A stretch of DNA of 64,000 bases from Streptomyces sp. NBC_01224 (lineage in GTDB: Bacteria > Actinomycetota > Actinomycetes > Streptomycetales > Streptomycetaceae), in assembly GCF_036002945.1 (NCBI RefSeq), contig NZ_CP108529.1, forward strand, positions 8,861,001 to 8,925,000, in the 5' to 3' direction. Position 1 is the first letter of the stretch, and each line of letters starts with the position of its first letter. The position numbers and the translations under genes were made by a program. Of this stretch, positions 34,607 through 43,456 are shown piece by piece. Under the pieces are notes generated by a model that was given only the letters and a program-made list of their open reading frames with translations, had not been told where the DNA came from and did not search any database.

Positions 34607-35832
34607 TTGTCCAATCCGCCCGCGGCATCCTTCGCGGAGGTGCCCGTGTACAGGGACTGGATCTGCTTGTTGAGCTCGTCGCTGAACCCGGCGATCGGCT
34701 GGTTCTCACCGGACTTCACGAGCACCGACGGCGTCTTGTCGAGGATCTTCTGGACCGCGGTGCTGAGGCTGGACATCGGGTAGCTGAAGCCCGTGCGCAG
34801 ATTGCCGTCAGCGGCGAGCTGGCTCTTGATCGCTTCCTTGTCGGTGACCAGCCACTTCACGAATTCGATCGCCTCGTCCTTGTGGTGCGACTGGTTGACC
34901 ACGGCGTAGGGGTTCGAGACGTTGCCGAACTGGCCGGACGGGTAGGCGCCGTCGGTCGGCATCGTGAAGACACCGATCTCGTCGCTCTTATTCGCCGCGT
35001 CCGCCGCGGGCACGAAGAAGGAACCCATCATGTACATCGCCGACTTGCCGTTGAGGAAGGCCGTCTGCCCGTCGGCGTACGTCAGCCCCAGCGCGCTCTT
35101 CTCGAGGTACCCCTTGTCGATCCACTGCCCGTAGCGCTTCAGGTACGGCACATAGCCGCTGTCGGCGAAGGAGACCTTGCCGTCGTTGCGCTGCTTGATC
35201 CACTGGGGGTTCTCGGTGAGCACACCGGCGTCGGCCATCATCGAGAACTGCCCGCCCGTCACCCACTGGCCCGCGGTCTGCAGCGGCTTGTAGCCCGCGG
35301 ACTTCAGACTGCCCATGGCGGCAGTGAACTGATCCAGCGTCTGGATCTTCGACGCGTCCACGCCGGCCTTCGCGAAGGCCGCCTTGTTGTAGAAGACCAG
35401 CGACTGGATCTGCTCGCCCACGCCGACCATGTATGTCTTGCCGCCGACGGTGTACTGGTCGACCAGCGGTGTGTCCTTCGTCCAGGCCTGGTCGGACAGG
35501 TCGGCGAAGAGCTTGGTCGTGTCGGGGGCCGGGATGATCTGCTGGGCGATGTCGGGCGGGTCGCCGGCGGCGAGGTCCTGGGTGAGCTTGGCGTTGGCCG
35601 AGATCGTCCCCGTCAGCTCCAGCTTCACCTTCACGCCGGGATGGCTCTTCTCGTACTTCGCGAAGAGGCCTTTCCAGTACTGCTCCGTCAGGTTCGGCGA
35701 GATGTTGACGATGATGCGGAGAGTCGTACCCTCCGCGGCCCCGTCGGACCCGCTTCCCCCGCAGGCGACGGCGGATGCCATCACGAGCGGAGCCACGGCG
35801 AGTGCGGAGGCTCGATGCCACATGGTTCTCAT
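34585..35832 (-). CDS. Sugar ABC transporter substrate-binding lipoprotein
   Basis: A 415-aa family 1 extracellular solute-binding protein. A signal peptide ends in a lipobox, MASAVACGGSGSDG, with Cys24 as lipid anchor. The mature fold shows FAKYEKSHPGVKVKLELTGT, DLAAGDPPDIAQQIIPA and the later AYPSGQFGNVSNPYAVVNQS. It would deliver an oligosaccharide, probably fucose-containing given the regulon, to the two permeases. Two GntR-type dyads lie 30-150 bp upstream. First gene of a four-gene minus-strand operon ending with the beta-helix protein. Confidence 0.92.
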   Translation of the reverse strand: MRTMWHRASALAVAPLVMASAVACGGSGSDGAAEGTTLRIIVNISPNLTEQYWKGLFAKYEKSHPGVKVKLELTGTISANAKLTQDLAAGDPPDIAQQIIPAPDTTKLFADLSDQAWTKDTPLVDQYTVGGKTYMVGVGEQIQSLVFYNKAAFAKAGVDASKIQTLDQFTAAMGSLKSAGYKPLQTAGQWVTGGQFSMMADAGVLTENPQWIKQRNDGKVSFADSGYVPYLKRYGQWIDKGYLEKSALGLTYADGQTAFLNGKSAMYMMGSFFVPAADAANKSDEIGVFTMPTDGAYPSGQFGNVSNPYAVVNQSHHKDEAIEFVKWLVTDKEAIKSQLAADGNLRTGFSYPMSSLSTAVQKILDKTPSVLVKSGENQPIAGFSDELNKQIQSLYTGTSAKDAAGGLDKWWNSQN

Positions 35833-35861
35833 CGGACACGCTCCATTGCATAGTCGTGAAT

Positions 35862-35876
35862 AATCGATAGCTGACG
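35862..35876. promoter_or_regulatory. GntR-type operator 4 (degenerate)
   Basis: AATCGATAGCTGACG keeps the ATCGATAG core but has a poor second half-site. It is 30 bp before the binding-protein start. Confidence 0.5.
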
Positions 35877-35966
35877 TGCAAGTGCAGGCGTTCGTTCGAG
35901 TTCGGCAAGAGGGGGAAGGGGTGCCGCGTCCGAACGGTGCGGTCGGTCCCGGTAGGCGCTCGCAAT

Positions 35967-35981
35967 AATCGCCTATCGATT
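35967..35981. promoter_or_regulatory. GntR-type operator 5
   Basis: AATCGCCTATCGATT, a perfect AATCG/CGATT dyad, the reverse-orientation form of the consensus. It is ~135 bp upstream of the binding-protein gene, within the spacer before the fucosidase gene end. Confidence 0.68.
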
Positions 35982-36010
35982 ACTGATGCTATGGGCGGCA
36001 TCTCGCATGT

Positions 36011-36201
36011 TCAAGGGTGCTGCCGAAACCGCTTGCTCCCGTCCTCCCCGAGCCGCGCACCCCAGCGGCAGGTCACGCGCGTCGAGCGCGTCGCCGCCGG
36101 TCTGCGCGAGGAGGTCCAGGATCGCCAGGACGCGGCAGGCCCCCACCCACCAGCAGGCGATTCCCTCACGGGGGCCAGGCGTTCACTCAGCGGCCCTGTC
36201 A
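36011..36201 (-). other. Possible degenerate ORF coupled to the fucosidase gene
   Basis: An ATG at 36201 overlaps the fucosidase stop in an ATGA junction and begins MTGPLSERLAPVRESPAGG. After that, a different frame (VGACRVLAILDLLAQTGGDA, LDARDLPLG) looks more coding-like, as if one frameshift had broken a small gene of ~60-70 codons. I do not recognise it. Confidence 0.3.
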
Positions 36202-37458
36202 TGGATGCAACTCCTCGTCGTCCAGAAAGAGTTCGACCACCGGAAGCAGTACGTCGGGCCGCGAGGTGGGCAGGGTCAGGGTCAGGGTGCCCGGCGGCTG
36301 GCTCGGCGGGGCCAGGTTGTTGTGTTCGTGGCGGGCGCCGTCGACATGGTGGAAGGCGATCTCCGAGCCGTCGTGCAGCAGTTGGGCATAGCGCACCCGC
36401 CCGGCCAGGCCAGGAAGATGAAGGTGATTGAACGGCCAGGCGAGCAGGTGCAGATACAGGCGGCGGCCGCGCTGCGTGTACAGGGCGCTCGCCGGCGGCC
36501 GGAAGGGAGAAGGTCCCGCACCGTGTACGGCGCGGGCGTGCAGGGCGCTCCACTCTCCGATGGCCCGCAGGGTGTCGCGCGCCCGCTGATCGAGTGAACC
36601 CCTTCCGGTGGGGCCGACGTTGAGGATCAGATTTCCGCCGCAGGAAACGGACTGGACCAGCATGCGGACCAACTGGGACGGGTCCTTGTGGTCGTGGTTG
36701 TCGCGGTCGTAGCCCCAGGACCCGTTGAGCGTATGGCACGCCTCCCACAGCACGGGCACGCCGTCGCGCTCCAGCGGCCGGTCGGGCTGGTACTGCTCGG
36801 GCGTCACATAGTCACCGGGTACGCCCAGCCGGTCGTTCACGAGGATGTCGGGCCGCAGCTCACGGACCGTTTCGATGAGCTCTTTCGCCCCCCACTGCTC
36901 CGGCCCCATACCTGGATACGTGAAGTCGAAGAAGAGCAGGTCGACCTGTCCGTAGCCGGTGAGCAACTCACGTATCTGGCCCTGCATGTACGACCGGTAG
37001 CGCGCCAAGTCCTCCGCCTCCCGCCCGCCCTCCGAGCCGCGCAGCGGATGGTGCTCGTCGACCGGGAAGCCGGGGTGGTGCCAGTCGAGGAGTGAGTAGT
37101 AGAGCCCGACCCGCAGGCCCTCGGCGCGCATCGCCTCCGCGAACTCGGCCACCAGGTCCCGGCCGGCCGCGCGCACCGAGGTGTAGTCGGTCAGCGACGA
37201 GTCGAAGAGGCAGAATCCGTCGTGGTGCTTGGCGGTGAGCACGGCATAGCGCATCCCTGCTTCCCTTGCCGCCCGGGCGAGTTCCCGTGCATCGAAGAGG
37301 TCGGGGTCGAACCGCTCCAGGTAACGGTCGTATGCCGCCTGGGACATGGCCTCCCGGCTGCGTACCCATTCGTGCCGCGCGGCGAGGCTGTACAGGCCGA
37401 AGTGGACGAACAGTCCGAAGCGCGCGGTCTCGAACCACCCGCTGGATGCAGTGGGCAC
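36199..37458 (-). CDS. Alpha-L-fucosidase, GH29, cytoplasmic
   Basis: A ~419-aa glycoside hydrolase family 29 enzyme. FGLFVHFGLYSLAARHEWVR opens the catalytic barrel, YAVLTAKHHDGFCLFDSS and LYYSLLDWHHPGFP follow, and QVDLLFFDFTYPG carries the nucleophile Asp (usually WFDG). NGSWGYDRDN and GGNLILNVGPTGRGSL complete the core. It retains configuration and releases L-fucose from oligosaccharides. There is no signal peptide, so it works after import. The GTG at ~37458 with AGGAG 6 bp upstream is preferred; an earlier in-frame GTG near 37485 lacks a site. Two GntR-type dyads lie just upstream in the promoter shared with the divergent aldolase gene. Confidence 0.88.
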   Translation of the reverse strand: MPTASSGWFETARFGLFVHFGLYSLAARHEWVRSREAMSQAAYDRYLERFDPDLFDARELARAAREAGMRYAVLTAKHHDGFCLFDSSLTDYTSVRAAGRDLVAEFAEAMRAEGLRVGLYYSLLDWHHPGFPVDEHHPLRGSEGGREAEDLARYRSYMQGQIRELLTGYGQVDLLFFDFTYPGMGPEQWGAKELIETVRELRPDILVNDRLGVPGDYVTPEQYQPDRPLERDGVPVLWEACHTLNGSWGYDRDNHDHKDPSQLVRMLVQSVSCGGNLILNVGPTGRGSLDQRARDTLRAIGEWSALHARAVHGAGPSPFRPPASALYTQRGRRLYLHLLAWPFNHLHLPGLAGRVRYAQLLHDGSEIAFHHVDGARHEHNNLAPPSQPPGTLTLTLPTSRPDVLLPVVELFLDDEELHP

Positions 37459-37487
37459 GGAAGACTCCTGACGGATTGACAGCACTA

Positions 37488-37499
37488 ATCGATAGGAGG
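37488..37499. promoter_or_regulatory. GntR-type operator 6 (half-site)
   Basis: TAATCGATAGG keeps the core but not the second arm. It is 30-40 bp before the fucosidase start and 9 bp from operator 7. Confidence 0.45.
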
Positions 37500-37507
37500 T
37501 TATCTAC

Positions 37508-37522
37508 CATCGATAGACGATG
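37508..37522. promoter_or_regulatory. GntR-type operator 7 (divergent promoter)
   Basis: CATCGATAGACGATG, identical to operator 3. It lies between the divergent fucosidase and aldolase genes. Confidence 0.78.
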
Positions 37523-37567
37523 ATGTCACTGGCGTTGCGTGCGGGGAGCGCGCGGAGAGGCACGTGA

Positions 37568-38377
37568 ATGAACCCGAGCAGGGATCAAGGAACGTCGACG
37601 GCGGGGGAGACCCTGACCTACGAGTCGATGCGGTCGCCGGTCCACACCTCGTCCTTCCGGCGGCCGACACGGCGGATGGTGGAGGCACTTGAGGACGTGA
37701 GCGCGGCGACCGCCTGCGCGAAGCTGCACCAGATGGGCATCACCCGGACCTTCATCGACGGGCCCGTGCCGCTGCACCGGGAACCGGACATCAAGATCAC
37801 CGGAGGTGCGGTGACCCTGCAGTTCCTGCCGCAGCGCGAGGACGTCTTCAACGGCGCCGCACAGGAGGACATCGAGCGCAAGACCCCGCTGTGGGGGGTG
37901 CTGGAGTCGATCACACCCGGCGACGTGCTGGTGATCTCGGCGCAGGCGAGCCACTTCACCGGCTGTCTTGGCGACATGCTGGTGCGCTACTTCAAGCTGC
38001 GCGGTGGCGCCGGGATCGTCGTGGACGGGCGGGTGCGGGACGCGGCCCGGATCCGGGCCCTCGGCGTGCCGATCTGGTGTACCGGAGTCACCCCGCACTA
38101 CGCCTCGCAGACGGAGCTCTTCCCCTCCGCGTTCAATGTGCCGGTGGGTGTCGGCGGCACACTGGTCACGCCGGGGGACCTGATCGTGGCCGACGAGGAC
38201 GGCGCCGTGGTCGTACCGCAGGACCGCGCGGTTCCGCTGGCCGAGGACTCGCTCCTGCACCAGGACCGTGAGGCGTTCGCACGCCGCCGCCTCGACGAGG
38301 GTGGCCTGCTCTCCGACTACTACCCGCTCACCGGTGAAGGGCTGGACGAGTACCTGGCGAGCAAGTCCGCGACCTGA
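37568..38377 (+). CDS. RraA/HMG-aldolase family protein, probable sugar-acid aldolase
   Basis: A 269-aa member of the RraA-like family (PF03737). The region VSAATACAKLHQMGITRTFI starts the fold. GDMLVRYFKLRGGAGIVVDG with RVRDAARI holds the catalytic Arg and Asp, and DLIVADEDGAVVVPQDRA closes it. Class II pyruvate aldolases of this family cleave 4-hydroxy-2-oxo acids. In oxidative L-fucose catabolism the product of fuconate dehydration is split into pyruvate and lactaldehyde, and this is the only aldolase-like protein in the regulon. The ~30-residue N-terminal extension is longer than usual, and a later start is possible. Confidence 0.83.
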   Translation: MNPSRDQGTSTAGETLTYESMRSPVHTSSFRRPTRRMVEALEDVSAATACAKLHQMGITRTFIDGPVPLHREPDIKITGGAVTLQFLPQREDVFNGAAQEDIERKTPLWGVLESITPGDVLVISAQASHFTGCLGDMLVRYFKLRGGAGIVVDGRVRDAARIRALGVPIWCTGVTPHYASQTELFPSAFNVPVGVGGTLVTPGDLIVADEDGAVVVPQDRAVPLAEDSLLHQDREAFARRRLDEGGLLSDYYPLTGEGLDEYLASKSAT

Positions 38378-38390
38378 CCACTTGCGGGTT

Positions 38391-38420
38391 CTGTACGGGG
38401 ACGGCTTCGTCCCCGTACAG
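38391..38420. terminator. Terminator hairpin between convergent genes
   Basis: Perfect 13-bp stem (38391-38403 with 38408-38420) and a GCTT loop, without a T run. It lies between the aldolase gene and the BNR-4 gene, so it can serve both. Confidence 0.75.
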
Positions 38421-38443
38421 ATGGCGCGGGCGGCGCACCGGCC

Positions 38444-39748
38444 TCAACGGAAGCCGTAGTAGAGGGAGTTGTGCACGGTGTCCGGAAGATAGAGCACATC
38501 GTGACCGTCCGAGTCCCGCCGCACCGCGAGCCGGTCCGCGCTCACGCCCGGCGCGGCGGACTGCGCGGTCCAGGCCCCGTCCGCCGACTGCGTCGCGGCA
38601 AAGACCCGGTCGGTGCCCGAGGTGGTCACGTAGTAGATCCGCTTGGTGTCCGTCTCGTCCCAGGTGATGCCGAGGGCGGCCGCGGTCTGTCCGCCGGCGT
38701 ACACGGTCTTGCTGACCCAGTCGCCGCCGCTCGGATAGGCGTAGTACACGCGGAAGTTGCCGCCGCTGTCGGCCGAGCGGTAGCGGTAGGCGACCTTCGG
38801 GGTGGAGCCGTCGAGGGTGAGCTTGGCGCTCTGCACCGCAGGACCGGCGTACGCGTTGTCGATGCTCCACTCCTCGCCGGTGGTCAGCTGCTGGATCACG
38901 TCGGAGGTGTCGGGCGTCACCGGGACGGTGAGCGCCGCACCCTTACTGTCGGCGAAGTCGCCGGTCGCCGGGTCGAAGCGCAGGTAGGAGAGCTGGTGGC
39001 GGAACCCGGTCGCCGGTGCCTTGGCCCACTCGTACAGCAGGTGCACACGCCCCTCGCCGTCGACCGTCAGGTCGTCGGGGTACACGGAGCGGTTCAGCGC
39101 GCCGGCGAACGTGGCAACCACGCTCCAGCGCGCCGCTGCGTTGTCCCAGCGGTAGAGCTTGCCGGGGCGCTGATCGGCGCCGGCGCCGACACGGGCGGCC
39201 AGGTACAGATCGCCGTTGGGCGCCGTGGCGACGATCGGATAGGTGATGCCCTGGCCCTGGTCGGGCAGTTCGGCCGCATGGTCGGTGACGTCCCCGCCGG
39301 GAGCCTCGGTACGGAAGTAGCGCCAGGCGTCGGCGTGCATGGAGGCGAACACATGCAGACGTCCGTTGCCGTCCCGCGCGACGGACGGCTGGTTGTGGCC
39401 GTTGTCGTCAGGGAACTCCGCCTGCGTCCCGCTCCGGTCGAGTAGCGGCAGCAGGCTCCAGACCCCGTCCGGGTCGCGCCGCGCGATGGCGGGCCGGTGC
39501 GTGGCGGCCGTCGAGCCCGGCTCGTTGAAGGCGAAGTACGTGTACTGGCCGCGGCCCTTGTACGTGGCGACCGGCGTCCACCAAGCGGCCTGGTTCGACG
39601 AGTCCATCGCGTACGGGACCTTCTCGATCACCGTCGCCGCGGCTGCCGTGCTCTGCGCGGTGTCGGCCCGGGCGGCCGGGACGGGCAGGAGCAGGGCGGC
39701 CAGGGCCGTGGCCGAGGCGGTGTACGTGCGTACCGTGGGACGTCGCAA
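38444..39748 (-). CDS. Secreted BNR-4 repeat beta-propeller protein
   Basis: A 434-aa exported protein. It has a signal peptide with an RR start, a hydrophobic core ALAALLLPVP and cleavage near ARADTAQ. The mature part has repeated blades with Asp-rich turns, e.g. HNQPSVARDGNGRLHVFASM, YPDDLTVDGEGRVHLLYEWA and VAYRYRSADSGGNFRVYYAY. This resembles BNR_4 (PF15892) proteins that include seven-bladed polysaccharide lyases and glycan-binding proteins. Enzyme or binder is undecided. It follows the second ABC operon on the same strand. Confidence 0.78.
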   Translation of the reverse strand: MRRPTVRTYTASATALAALLLPVPAARADTAQSTAAAATVIEKVPYAMDSSNQAAWWTPVATYKGRGQYTYFAFNEPGSTAATHRPAIARRDPDGVWSLLPLLDRSGTQAEFPDDNGHNQPSVARDGNGRLHVFASMHADAWRYFRTEAPGGDVTDHAAELPDQGQGITYPIVATAPNGDLYLAARVGAGADQRPGKLYRWDNAAARWSVVATFAGALNRSVYPDDLTVDGEGRVHLLYEWAKAPATGFRHQLSYLRFDPATGDFADSKGAALTVPVTPDTSDVIQQLTTGEEWSIDNAYAGPAVQSAKLTLDGSTPKVAYRYRSADSGGNFRVYYAYPSGGDWVSKTVYAGGQTAAALGITWDETDTKRIYYVTTSGTDRVFAATQSADGAWTAQSAAPGVSADRLAVRRDSDGHDVLYLPDTVHNSLYYGFR

Positions 39749-39901
39749 GATGAGCTCCTTCGCGGGTGCGTGCGCGGGCGTGGAGGTGACGCGGACGGCA
39801 GCGGCCCGAGGGCCGGCCGGCGCGGTCGTCGTGCGGGGTACGGAGCAGGGCCAGGCGAGGGTCGTGCGACGTTCGCCCGGCCCGGACTACGGCGCTCGGC
39901 C

Positions 39902-41203
39902 TCAGCGCTTGATGAGCGCGGCGGCCTCCTCGCCGGCCTGCTTCATCGCGTCCTTCGGCTTCGACTTGCCGACGAGGACGGCCTGCACCTGCTTGGCGAC
40001 GGCCTCCTCGATCTGGGCATTCTGCGCGAACTGCCAGAACGGGCTGCCGGTCGCCGTCTTGGTGATCTTCTCGGTCCACTCCGTGGTGAAGGTGTCCTTG
40101 GCGACCTCCGGGGCGGCCAGACCCGCGGTGGTGGACGGCGGCAGTGCGCGCGCGGCGAAGTACTCGGAGGTGGTGGCCTGGTCGGTGGTGGTGTGCAGCG
40201 CGAACTCGGTCGCCGCGTCCTGCCCCTTGCCCTTCACGATCGCGATCACGCCGCCCCACAGCAGCGCCTGCGGCGTGTCCCCGGCCTTGAGCACCGGACG
40301 CTCCATCGGCTGCATGGCGTTGGCCAGCGTCTTGTCCTTGGACTGGGCGGAGGTCACGCCCTTGCCGATGATCGCGTCGTCGTAGAAGGCGGCCTTGCCC
40401 TGCCCGAACAGGGCGCGCGCGTCGAAGCGGTCCACGTCGGCGGCGATCAGCTTCTCGTCGTGCAGCTTCTTGTACCAGGTGACCGCGTCGATCGAGGCGT
40501 CGTCGCCTATCGTGACCTTCCCACCGTCGAGCAGCTTGCAGCCGAAGGTCTGCATCCACGGGAAGATGTCCTTGAGCTGCGCGACCTTGGTGGCAGCGGC
40601 ATACGGCACGACACCGCCGCCGAGCCCCTTCAGCTCCCGCAGTGCGGCCTCGAACTCCTCAACGGTGGTGGGGTGCTTCTTGATCCCGGCCTTCTCCAGG
40701 AGCTGGGAGTTGGCGATCACACCGATCGATCCGGTGTTCCACGGCAGCCCGTACTGCTTGCCGTCGTACGTGCCGCTGTTCAGCGCCACGTCGGTGTAGC
40801 CGCCCTTGCCGGCCACCGATCCGAGGTCGGCCAGCTTGCCCATCTGCGCTATCGCGGCGAGCCAGGCGATGTCGAGGTGCACCGCACCCGTCGTCTCCCC
40901 GCCGCCCAGCTTGAGGGTGAGCTGGCTCAGGTACTCGTTGTACGGGTACGAGACCGCGCGGATCGTGGACTTCTCGGCCTTCTCCCATGCCGCGATGATC
41001 TTCTCGATCGAGGGCTTGGCGGCCTCCTCGTTGAGCGACCAGGAGGTGAAGTCGAAGTTCTTGGACTTCGGGTCGCCGCCGTTGGAGGCGCTGCCGGCGC
41101 CGGACGGTGCACAGGCGCCGAGCACACCGGCGCCGGCCACACCGAGCGCGCCGATGCCGAACATGCGCAGCGCGCCGCGCCGGCTGATGCCAGAGGTGGT
41201 CAT
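39902..41203 (-). CDS. Sugar ABC transporter substrate-binding lipoprotein (second system)
   Basis: A 433-aa solute-binding protein. The N-terminus carries a Tat-like SRRGALRMFG and a lipobox LGACAPSG, so it is exported folded and lipid-anchored. Mature features include WSLNEEAAKPSIEKIIAAWE, VHLDIAWLAAIAQMGKLADL and YGLPWNTGSIGVIANSQLLE, usual for family 1 binding proteins. Third gene after the two permeases on the minus strand (42188-43114, 41268-42188), 64 bp downstream. It probably captures an oligosaccharide generated by the neighbouring secreted enzymes. Confidence 0.91.
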   Translation of the reverse strand: MTTSGISRRGALRMFGIGALGVAGAGVLGACAPSGAGSASNGGDPKSKNFDFTSWSLNEEAAKPSIEKIIAAWEKAEKSTIRAVSYPYNEYLSQLTLKLGGGETTGAVHLDIAWLAAIAQMGKLADLGSVAGKGGYTDVALNSGTYDGKQYGLPWNTGSIGVIANSQLLEKAGIKKHPTTVEEFEAALRELKGLGGGVVPYAAATKVAQLKDIFPWMQTFGCKLLDGGKVTIGDDASIDAVTWYKKLHDEKLIAADVDRFDARALFGQGKAAFYDDAIIGKGVTSAQSKDKTLANAMQPMERPVLKAGDTPQALLWGGVIAIVKGKGQDAATEFALHTTTDQATTSEYFAARALPPSTTAGLAAPEVAKDTFTTEWTEKITKTATGSPFWQFAQNAQIEEAVAKQVQAVLVGKSKPKDAMKQAGEEAAALIKR

Positions 41204-41267
41204 GATCTCTCCATGGGGGAGTGAGCGGGAGGGGAGGTACGTGAGGGTGCGGGTTGATCCCGCGGGT

Positions 41268-42188
41268 TCAGCTCTTGACCGAACCGGCGGTCATGCCGCC
41301 GACGAGGTAGCGCTGCAGGAACATGAAGGCGACGACCACCGGGATGGACACGATGAGCGAGGCCGCCATCAACTGGGGCCAGGCGGTCTGGAATTCGCCG
41401 ATGTAGGTGGAGACGAGGCCGGGAGGCAGGGTCTGCTTCTCCTTGTCGGCCAGGGTCAGCGCGAAGATGAAGTCGTTCCAGCCGCGTACGAAGGCGAAGA
41501 GCCCGGCGGCGATCATCCCGGGCGCGGCCAGCGGCGCCACGATGGAGTGCAGCGTCCGCCACCGGGACGCGCCGTCGATGGACGCCGCCTCCAGCAGGGC
41601 GTCCGGGATGGTGTCGAAGATGCCCTTCAGCATCCAGACGCACAGCGGCATGGTGAACGTGGTGAAGGAGAGCACCAGGGCGGTGTACGTGTTGAGCATG
41701 CCGAAGCTGGAGAAGACGGTGTACAGCGTCACCAGCAGGAGCGCCTGGGGGAACATCTGGGAGGCCAGCACCAGGTGCATCAGCGACCGGCGCCCGCGGT
41801 AGCGGAACTTGGAGAACGAGTAGCCCATGTACGTGGCGACGACCACGCTCAGCACGGCGGTGATCGAGGCCACGATGAGCGAGTTGATCATGTACTTGAT
41901 CAGCTGGTCGTTCTCGGCGAGGGCCGTGAAGTTGCTGAGGGTGAGATCGGTGGGTATCAGCTTCGGCGGGAACCGGAAGGTCGACTCGGGGGTGCTCAGC
42001 GCGGTGGCGAGCAGCCAGTAGACCGGCAGCAGACCGAAGGCGCCGATGACGACGACCGCACTCCAGGCGGCGATCCGCGAGCGCAGCAGGTCCTTGCGTA
42101 TACGGCGCCGAGCGCTGCGCCCAGCCCGCGTGGCGGACGGCCGCGGCCGGTCGACGGCGGACAGCGCGGTGGAGGTGGTGGAGGTCAT
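41268..42188 (-). CDS. Sugar ABC transporter permease, MalG type (second system)
   Basis: A 306-aa permease with six helices and an EAA loop EAASIDGASRWRTLHSIVAP. An N-terminal basic soluble part of ~40 residues precedes the first helix. Its ATG overlaps the stop of the MalF gene by one base (TGATG), so the pair is coupled. No ATPase is encoded here. Confidence 0.92.
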   Translation of the reverse strand: MTSTTSTALSAVDRPRPSATRAGRSARRRIRKDLLRSRIAAWSAVVVIGAFGLLPVYWLLATALSTPESTFRFPPKLIPTDLTLSNFTALAENDQLIKYMINSLIVASITAVLSVVVATYMGYSFSKFRYRGRRSLMHLVLASQMFPQALLLVTLYTVFSSFGMLNTYTALVLSFTTFTMPLCVWMLKGIFDTIPDALLEAASIDGASRWRTLHSIVAPLAAPGMIAAGLFAFVRGWNDFIFALTLADKEKQTLPPGLVSTYIGEFQTAWPQLMAASLIVSIPVVVAFMFLQRYLVGGMTAGSVKS

Positions 42189-43114
42189 CAGGCGTCGCCC
42201 TTCCGCTCGGTGATCCTGAGGTAGACGGCGACGAGGAGGAGCAGGAGCAGCATCCACAGTCCGCCCAGCGCGGTGGCCCGGCCGATGTCGAAGCCCTTGA
42301 AGGCGGTCTGGTACACGGCGGTCGCGAACGTCTCGGTGGTGCCGGCCGGTCCGCCGCCGGTGAGGACGTAGATGGTGTCGAAGTGCTGGAAGTTCCAGAT
42401 GAACTCCAGCAGGAGCACGATCGAGGCGACACCGCGGACCTGCGGCCAGGTGACGGCGAAGAAGCGCCGGATCGAGCCCGCCCCGTCCATCGAGGCCGCC
42501 TCGTGCAGCTCCCTGGGCACGGTCTGCAGACCGGCCAGGAGCATCACCATCATCCAGGGGAAGCTGGCCCAGGTCTTGGTGACGATGACGGCGAGCATCG
42601 CGGTGCCGGGCTGACCGAGCCAGGCGACGGACTCGTCGATGAATCCGGTCTTCATGAGGACGCCGTTGAGCACCCCGTAGTTTGCGTTGAAGATCCACAT
42701 CCAGAGGAAGGAGACCACCACGCCCGGGATCACCCAGGGGAACAGGAACAGGCCGCGCAGGAAGCCGCTGCCCTTGAGGCCGGTGTTCAGCGCGAGCGCG
42801 AGCGCGAAGCCGAGCGCGAAGGGGACGAGCGTCGCGCCGACGGTGAAGACCAGCGTCTGCTCGAGGATCGTGAGGAACTCGCCGTCCAGCCAGTATGTGA
42901 AGTTTTCCAGGCCGACGAACTCCCGGCCCGGCAGCCGCAGATCCTGCTTGAAGAAGCCGGTGAACAGCGCCGACAGCAGCGGGTAGAAGATGATCGCCGC
43001 GAACAGGGCGAGTCCCGGTGCGGTCAGCAGCAGGGCGAACGCACCGTTGGAGAGCCGTCCGCCGGTCTGCTGACGGGGCGGGGGCGCCTTCTGGGGAGGT
43101 GCGGCCGTACTCAT
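42188..43114 (-). CDS. Sugar ABC transporter permease, MalF type (second system)
   Basis: A 308-aa permease. It has a Pro-rich cytoplasmic N-terminus, LYPLLS-type first helix, EAASMDGAGSIRRFFAVTWP as EAA loop and FDTIYVLTGGGPAGTTETFA. First gene of the second ABC operon. Its promoter region is shared with the divergent FAD oxidoreductase gene and contains the candidate IclR site at 43373-43391. Confidence 0.92.
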   Translation of the reverse strand: MSTAAPPQKAPPPRQQTGGRLSNGAFALLLTAPGLALFAAIIFYPLLSALFTGFFKQDLRLPGREFVGLENFTYWLDGEFLTILEQTLVFTVGATLVPFALGFALALALNTGLKGSGFLRGLFLFPWVIPGVVVSFLWMWIFNANYGVLNGVLMKTGFIDESVAWLGQPGTAMLAVIVTKTWASFPWMMVMLLAGLQTVPRELHEAASMDGAGSIRRFFAVTWPQVRGVASIVLLLEFIWNFQHFDTIYVLTGGGPAGTTETFATAVYQTAFKGFDIGRATALGGLWMLLLLLLVAVYLRITERKGDA

Positions 43115-43456
43115 GGGTGTGTCCTCTCAAACGGGGCGGGAGCGCCGGGGCCCTGTGTGAACGCCATCCATGCTCCAGTGAATACAAGTTGCAGCATGCG
43201 GGATCGTTCTCCATATCGTGCGATGGCGTCAACCCTTTAGGTCGGTGAATCGCCGGTTCTGTGCAGGACCGGCGAACTCGCCCCACCTGCCCGGAACTTG
43301 AACTTCGGCTCGCGACAGCCAGGTCGGTCACCGTAACCGGAACTTACAACGAATCCCACTGTCTGAACAGTGGTTGCACAATATGGATGTGATGTACGTT
43401 CAAGGCGCTCCGCTGCGGCGGGGAGTATCCGAGCTTCACACCAAGGAGGCCGCACC
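43115..43456. promoter_or_regulatory. Divergent promoter region of the second sugar locus
   Basis: 342 bp between the ABC operon and the oxidoreductase gene. It holds the candidate IclR site (43373-43391), a second partial TTGCAGCATGC-like element near 43189, and AAGGAGG at 43443-43449 serving the oxidoreductase. No coding frame. Confidence 0.6.
43373..43391. promoter_or_regulatory. Candidate IclR operator (divergent promoter)
   Basis: GTTGCACAATATGGATGTG. It shares TTGCACAATnTGnATnnG with the sequence upstream of the IclR gene at 46621-46639. Such duplication at the regulator's own promoter and a nearby target is what an operator would show. Confidence 0.55.
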
